This document shows, piece after piece, positions 58,500 to 64,000 of a stretch of 64,000 nt of DNA. Both the position numbers and the translations under genes were made by a program. The notes under the pieces were generated by a model. The model had not been told where the DNA came from, ran no database searches, and saw nothing but the letters and a program-made list of their open reading frames with translations. Every line of letters begins with the position of its first letter. Position 1 is the first letter of the stretch. The stretch spans positions 43,975,213 to 44,039,212 of the forward strand of contig OY759215.1 of the NCBI GenBank assembly GCA_963662175.1. Direction: 5' to 3'. Origin of the DNA: Aradus depressus. Lineage: Eukaryota; Arthropoda; Insecta; Hemiptera; Aradidae.

Positions 58500-58870
58500 A
58501 TTATGACGTGAAATGTCTTTTAAATCGGTGTGCCTCAAGAAACTCGAACTGAAATTTCGTTCAAGATGACCGTGCAACGGAAGTGACACACAACGGGGTC
58601 AGCTGATAATACAACAGCTGTTCATTATTATACCCGTTATAATATTTGTATTAATTAAAGTTGTTTCATTTTTAGAAAATTCTCCTGGATACACTGTAAC
58701 TGATAATGAACGAAATGACAATGACATAAAAAGTAATAATTGCTTTCTTAAATTTTATAAATTAATTCTTCTAATTCAATGATAACCTTTTACCAATAAA
58801 TCCTTTATGAACCTTTCAATGGTGAAGAAAATAAAATAAACCTAGTAAATTATGTCATAATGGGAAGTTA

Positions 58871-59097
58871 AAAAAACTTGAGCACGCCGTCCTTCGGATG
58901 GGACGTTAACCGATGGTATCGAGCCTGTGCGATGTCAGGTATTCGTTAAAGATCCCTATCTCAGTTAACTAAACTTGGGTGGGCAAAATTTTAGGACTCC
59001 CACAGTAGAGTCGGTTCATGTTCACCAGAGCGACGAATGAGCACTCTGGTAGAAGGCGATATGACCTTGTAGTTAATGCCCGGGCATGAGTCATAAT
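58871..59097 (+). mobile_element. SINE S1 3' part
   Basis: Starts inside the body (GAGCACGCCGTCCTTCGGAT) and runs to the tail GCCCGGGCATGAGTCATAAT. Opposite in orientation to the copy at 58222-58499. Confidence 0.85.
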
Positions 59098-59665
59098 ATC
59101 TAACTTCGTGTAGATTCTGGACATACCAATGTTTTTATTTAAAAAAAAATGTTCTGCTATTACTGAATCCGGAAAAAAAGGAAATATAACATAGCAATAA
59201 TACAATAAAAGAATACTTTATTTGCAGTCAATAAACTTTACATTCAATGTAAACAAAAATCCAACAGGCAATGTAAAAAATAGCGATATAAATACTATAT
59301 ATTCATAATTTTTTTACTAAAATACAATAATCACCTTGTGACAATATTAGATAGCTATGACCTGCGAAAAGACACAGCAAGCAATCGTATACCTGGTTTA
59401 TATTATGTATTATTTCTGCCGTCATTAGCTAAAGATACAAGGATAGACAGGGAACCATCAGGTTTTCGAGTGAGCACAATAGACCGGTTTCCATGTTTGT
59501 AACGGAAGGGCTGAGGAGTAAGTAAGATAGCGGCTGGAGATCTTCTCAGACGACTAACAACTTCATTTTTGTTTAAGCAATCTCTTAAGACGTTTAGTAT
59601 GTTAGAAATTATTTTTAAAAAAACCTTTTTCTAATATTGTTTATTTTACAAGATATATAAAACAA

Positions 59666-59703
59666 ATGGGAGTACTTTCGGTATTGCTACCATCTTCAGC
59701 CAC
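59666..59703 (-). other. Hammerhead-ribozyme-like motif, copy c
   Basis: CTGAAGA, extra T, GGTA/TACC capped by GCAA, GAAA, 2-bp stem III with CTC. Stem I GTGG/CCAT. Differs from copy b at the tetraloop and at the free position N7, as expected if structure is conserved. Confidence 0.4.
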
Positions 59704-59752
59704 GACATAACAAATACTGATGAATATAACTAAAAAATAAAGAAAACGCATG

Positions 59753-59872
59753 TTTTTTTTAAAATATTGTCCATTTCACAAAATATATATATATATAATA
59801 TGATAGCAATACCGAAAGTACTCTCATATTCTATATATATTTTGTGAAATAGACAATATTTAAAAAAAACAT
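59753..59872. repeat. Fold-back repeat, arms about 40 bp
   Basis: TTTAAAATATTGTCCATTTC... on the left and its complement GAAATAGACAATATTTAAA on the right, around a (TA)n and a truncated hammerhead-like box (ATAGCAATACCGAAAGTACT). Confidence 0.65.
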
Positions 59873-60595
59873 AAGTTTGTCTTTATTTTTTGTCCTGTTA
59901 AGATGATTTTTGAAACTTATATACTTTAATTTCCTTCAGAAATTATCTCGGTAAAATATTATTTAAAACCATTTCTTTTAAAAACTATATAATAGCAAGG
60001 ATTTATTTCTTGATTGGTAAGTGTAGTGGACTTACTTATTATAAGTAATACGGAGGTATCCAAGTCCAACAATATATTTTATTTACACCACAAATAGTTA
60101 CAGATTCATCTCAGGGTCGAGTTGGATGTCAACTTCTTTCACACTTTCTCTACTTTAAGAACCTACCTGATGATGGCAGATAATTGCAGAAAGTAGTCGT
60201 TGGACTGGATAACTTCGTATTACTTAAGTGGTAAGATGTACTAACTTGATATATCTACAGTTCATCGGAAAATTAGTTAATTACCGTCATTAATGAAACA
60301 CTTAAGTTTCTGATTGTAATTTGTGGTGCATAAGATTTATGTTAAGAGTGTTATAAGTAGCTCTGTAGGAGAGGCCTGCACCATTTTGAAAATAGAATTT
60401 ATAGTTCATGAAAGCTCTAGCTGTAGAAAACGAGTTCTTTCTTGAAGCGCAACAAATAAAATTATCATATATTGCAGGGAGAAAAATATATTTTGTAATA
60501 TCGGGTGATGTATTATGGTAAATATAAATATATGGTCTAGGAAGAGAGGCTGATCCATGGAGTGTTGTCAGTTGTTCGAACCCGATGAATGGAGG

Positions 60596-60742
60596 CTAGT
60601 AGACCATATCGTCGAGAGCCCGCTCCATCTGTTGATACCGTTTCTGTCGCCATCTAATGTTGTTCCGGATCGTCTCAAGTGCCTGCTTCCTTCCTGTCTC
60701 CCCAGCACCAGCCTCGGGGTATCTCTCCATGAATTCTTCAAC
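60596..60742 (-). CDS. Aminopeptidase N terminal exon
   Basis: 48 codons plus TAG: VEEFMERYPEAGAGETGRKQ, ALETIRNNIRW, then a short charged tail. Acceptor gttaag, weak but in phase. The block ETIRNNIRW marks the end of most M1 aminopeptidases. Confidence 0.93.
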   Translation of the reverse strand, partial: VEEFMERYPEAGAGETGRKQALETIRNNIRWRQKRYQQMERALDDMVY

Positions 60743-63700
60743 CTTAACAATAATAAATGAAATCGTTACCAGGAACGTTTAGCCCAGTGTGAAAGAATGA
60801 ATAGTGAAATAGTGGTGAGTGTTGCCCAAGCGGGGCAGAGATTATACACAAAGGTTTTAGGCAATCAAAAAATAGTTCTCCAAACAGTGGCTGGGTGAGG
60901 AATTGTATGAATGAAGATGGTAATCACAGAAAAATTATTTAAATCAAAAAGGAGCTGTTAATTTCAGGAACCGAGCACAAAGGCGAGTTGAAGGAAGTGA
61001 GAAGGGATCCACCCATAAGAAACATCCTACTAAACTTCAACCAATGAGACACGAACTAAGAGGTGATGATCCAAGGAGGAGACGGGGTCAGAAGGCTGAG
61101 ATTTGTACAGTTGAGGAGTGATGTGCCTATTTTGTGACAGATATTGAACCTTGGTACAAAGAAGCACACAACATTCATAGTCCTTATTTTTGATATTGGG
61201 CGATGTTCCATATTCTTGAATACGTTTTTTGATCAGTTCTTTTTGAGTAACAAACAAAATTTGTATAACTTCATTTTAATTTCAATGGACAAGAATTTTT
61301 GTTTTACATATCATTATTATTTTATTTATTTATTTATATATTTACATAACATTTGCCATTAGTAATTACGATAAGTTGAGCAGTATCAAGTGCGTGGCTG
61401 TACTGCTGAGGTAGGTGACCCAAGAGGAGTCCAGGCTAGTCCTGAAGCATGTTCCTCTGCCATGCGTGCTTAAGGCGTCGGAGTAGATTTGTGGAGAGAG
61501 TGTTTGTGGATAATTGGATAAGTGGATTGGCGGTATATTAGTGAAATATATGTTAATTTCTTAAAAATCACACATAAATAAATCTTGTGTCCCAGCAATA
61601 CAAATGAAACACAGTACCAACGAATCGTCGAGTCAAAAAGACGGCTATGTACTTCCCCAGCAAGAATTAATAACGCTTTCGCTCTCCCTCCAAAGTTTAC
61701 AAAAAAATTGTGTAAATCGGCATTTTACATCGGCAGTTATTAGGGAACTTTAGTCGAGCTCCTCTTCTCTGGTCTCCTCCCCCTTACCTCCGACCGATTT
61801 CGCGGAAAATTAATAGGTGCTATCCTTATGAAGTTTTGAATTTAAATATAAAATTTCATATACATGAATGTATATTCATTACATCGGCACTTATTGAGAT
61901 TTTTTAATTGAGCCTCCCCCTCCCATTTGGTTGAATATATTGATATCTATTGAGGCGGCGTCCTTGAAGGGTTCTGGATATATGTACATATAAAATTTCA
62001 TGTCGATACACTCATTCTATCGGGAGTTATCGTGTTCACAAACACACACAGGGACATAAATTGTTTTTTTTTTTCTTCATTTTTTGGATCAGGTCAGAAA
62101 ACACGAAATTCCATTGTTTTTGACCGATTATTTAAAATCCGATACACTTCGTATAGTTGAGGAAACGAAAATAATCATTCTCACTATAGTTACCTCTCTT
62201 AGCTGGGCGTCAGTTGAGAAGGACTTGACGGCACTTGGCAACAGTCGCCCCAATAGGCGGTCATTCAGAGTAAACCGGTCCACCAGGTAGGTCCAATTGC
62301 TCCTGAAAGATATTATCATAAAGATAACAAGAGTCAAAACTAAATTATGGTACCACGTACCGCTAATAGGTAAGTGGGCATTTTCTCGATGGTACGCGGG
62401 ATATTTTCCATTTTTTTTGTTGTAATGAACAAAAATAATTATAGAATTAAACATAGTATCAGTTGCATCGTCTCCAGTAGGAGTCGAAAAAATAAATAAT
62501 ATAATAAATGTAATAAACCTATTCAAAAAGAATCTTAACTCATTTTTGTCAAAAATTGTACATTGTTCATTCCTCTCGTCTAATTTTTGATGTGTATACA
62601 CACAATTACACACTTCTTTATCTGTGATGTCAGCTGTTTTGTTGTTATATTATGAACTATAAAATGATCTTTCGGCAAGAAACGTTTAAGTTAAGATGCT
62701 TCGATAGTTTAAATTTGTCACAATAAATAAAAATTTGTGGTTAAGGAAAATAATATAGCAGTGTAAATCTAAAAAAATATAATATATAATATTTCAATAT
62801 ATTATTATATGATATACAATATTGTTATTAATATATAATAATAATAATAATAATAACTGCTGAAAATATCTATCAATAAATAATATATTTGTTGTCATAT
62901 TGTAACAACAAATAATATGATGTTTTTACCCGTTTCAGGAGATACCGAAAAGCTAATTTCATTTTTAAATGACAAACTCAATCTACAAATGAATACGAAT
63001 CGAAGCATTTCAACAACAAATTCGAATCGACGCTGTATTCTCGCGGTATTTAGAGACACTACAATCACAGTTGTATATATCTTATTTTAGCTATCACAAA
63101 CCTATAATTTCATGTATAAAAAAAATTGAAGAACAATAAATTTGAAATTTTAAGTCCTCATACTACTTTTCTTATTGTAACATTATAAAACAAATTTTAA
63201 TCAAAATCAGTACACTCTACACCAAATTTTTGAAACAAAGCAAATGTTTACGCATCAATTCTCGTGAGTACCGCGTCCCTCACACATTTTTATTTTTTAT
63301 TTGTTTCCGAACACATTTGGGGCATTTAAAAATGTTTATTTTATTTTCCATAGCTAAAAAATATGTAAATAAACTTTTTATTGAATTATGAGTTTAGTAT
63401 TGACTATGAAGGATCTATACCTGATAAAGTTCCACACAAATCGTCCTCCTTCTGGCTTGGATGCCATGTATATGAGAAAGCTAAAGTAGTCCTGAGATCT
63501 TACGTAGTCTTCATTCTTTATCAACTCCACCAGCCTGAAAATAAAACAATAAGTTCCTATTTTAAGAAATAAATTCTAATAGATTTAGAAAAAGTAAGAA
63601 ATAAATACACTTGCACTCAGAATCAACGACTTTTGGTCATAATTAAAATAAATCTTGTTTTAATCAAATGAAATTTATAAATTAAGTGAAAAATACTAAA

Positions 63701-63982
63701 TAAATTTCACTTTGGGGATGTGTAAGCAGATTCTGAATTTATAACAATATATATATACTTTTTTTCCCCCCAATTGTATCATCAAATTTACTTATGGTCC
63801 TATTACCGATTGTAAATATTCAAAATAAAAATAAAAAATGTCTACATACTGGCTGAGTATATCAATATTGGTGGTTGAAGCTATAGCAGTCATATAATTA
63901 TTTTTTTCAATTGGGTCAGATTCATTCACATACAGCATCCATAATTTTTCTCTGTATGTAGTTTCATTGGGCCCTCGAACAC
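60596..63982 (-). CDS. Aminopeptidase N (M1 family), C-terminal part, continues past the window
   Basis: Zinc metallopeptidase of the M1 family, trimming N-terminal residues from peptides. Only the ERAP1-like C-terminal helical domain is in the window: exons 63850-63982, 63421-63534, 62194-62302 and 60596-60742, joined in frame by GT-AG introns (about 165 residues). Diagnostic blocks are GVRGPNETTYREKLWML, DYFSFLIYMASKPEGGRF, RFTLNDRLLGRLLPSAVKSF and YPEAGAGETGRKQALETIRN. The catalytic GAMEN and HExxH exons lie beyond 64000. The protein ends MERALDDMVY with no hydrophobic GPI-attachment tail, unlike GPI-anchored midgut APNs, so it is more likely type-II membrane-bound or soluble. Confidence 0.92.
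61660..62170. repeat. Dispersed repeat D1 copy
   Basis: Blocks GAAAATTAATAGGTGCTATC, CATGTCGATACACTCATTC, CGGGAGTTATCGTGTTCACA and CACTTCGTATAGTTGAGG in D1 order. Lies in the last aminopeptidase N intron. Confidence 0.55.
62194..62302 (-). CDS. Aminopeptidase N exon
   Basis: 109 bp encoding SNWTYLVDRFTLNDRLLGRL and SFSTDAQLRE, the most conserved block of the M1 C-terminal domain. Acceptor ctttcag, donor GAG|GTAACT. Confidence 0.95.
62926..63288 (-). repeat. Dispersed repeat D2, copy 2 (inverted)
   Basis: Counterpart of 20519-20890 with small indels: AATGAATACGAATCGAAGCA, ACGCTGTATTCTCGCGGTAT, GAGTACCGCGTCCCTCAC. Lies in an aminopeptidase N intron. Confidence 0.75.
63421..63534 (-). CDS. Aminopeptidase N exon
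   Basis: 114 bp encoding LVELIKNEDYVRSQDYFSFL, then MASKPEGGRFVWNFIR. Acceptor attttcag, donor AG|GTATAG (phase 2). Confidence 0.93.
63850..63982 (-). CDS. Aminopeptidase N exon (partial gene)
   Basis: 133 bp starting in phase 1 (completes Gly): VRGPNETTYREKLWMLYVNE, then IASTTNIDILSQ across the junction. Acceptor ttttttcag, donor CCA|GTATGT. Confidence 0.9.
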
Positions 63983-64000
63983 CTGAAAAAAAATAATTAG

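Larger units (their letters stand above)
55285..60595. other. Spacer between phosphatase B and aminopeptidase N
   Basis: Repeat D1, fold-backs, SINE copies and hammerhead-like boxes. A possible coding relic lies at 57530-57750 (minus). The stretch 59880-60595 shows nothing recognisable apart from the 3' flank of aminopeptidase N. Confidence 0.6.

Overview
The window is AT-rich, intron-rich nuclear DNA of an insect. The evidence is a malvolio-type NRAMP metal transporter, two insect-style secreted histidine acid phosphatases, the 3' end of an M1 aminopeptidase N, short GT-AG exons, and a dense load of R1-like and Jockey-like LINEs, tRNA-derived SINEs, MITEs and fold-back repeats. The order of insect cannot be fixed from the sequence alone; Hemiptera is a guess. 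There is no prokaryotic, viral or CRISPR signal.

Layout. 1-4359: repeat-rich flank or 5' intron of the first gene. 4360-22685 (+): NRAMP/malvolio, 11 well-supported coding exons plus one candidate terminal exon. 22686-30460: intergenic, filled by a composite element (about 22966-24510), tandem repeats and a hAT-like element (29091-29661). 30461-44779 (-): acid phosphatase A, 7 exons, whose 10.8 kb last intron carries a recent 5'-truncated R1-like LINE (36046-38343), a Jockey-like fragment, in-frame tandem repeats, MITEs and SINEs. 44780-48775: spacer with a relic first exon of a third acid phosphatase (about 47322-47405). 48776-55284 (-): acid phosphatase B, a tandem paralogue of A with the same intron positions and phases. 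55285-60595: repeats, including a large fold-back and a possible unidentified coding relic. 60596-63982 (-): the last four exons of an aminopeptidase N that continues past the right edge.

How the genes relate. NRAMP (membrane Mn/Fe transport) converges on the phosphatase cluster, and no functional link is implied. The two phosphatases plus one relic exon are a local birth-and-death cluster of secreted enzymes.

The most interesting non-genic signal is a dispersed repeat whose copies share a hammerhead-ribozyme-like core: CTGANGA with all four bases at position N, a stem-loop, GAAA, a 2-bp stem III, and a short stem I whose pairing changes in concert between copies. This is the arrangement known from Penelope-like retroelements. 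It is often embedded in palindromes.
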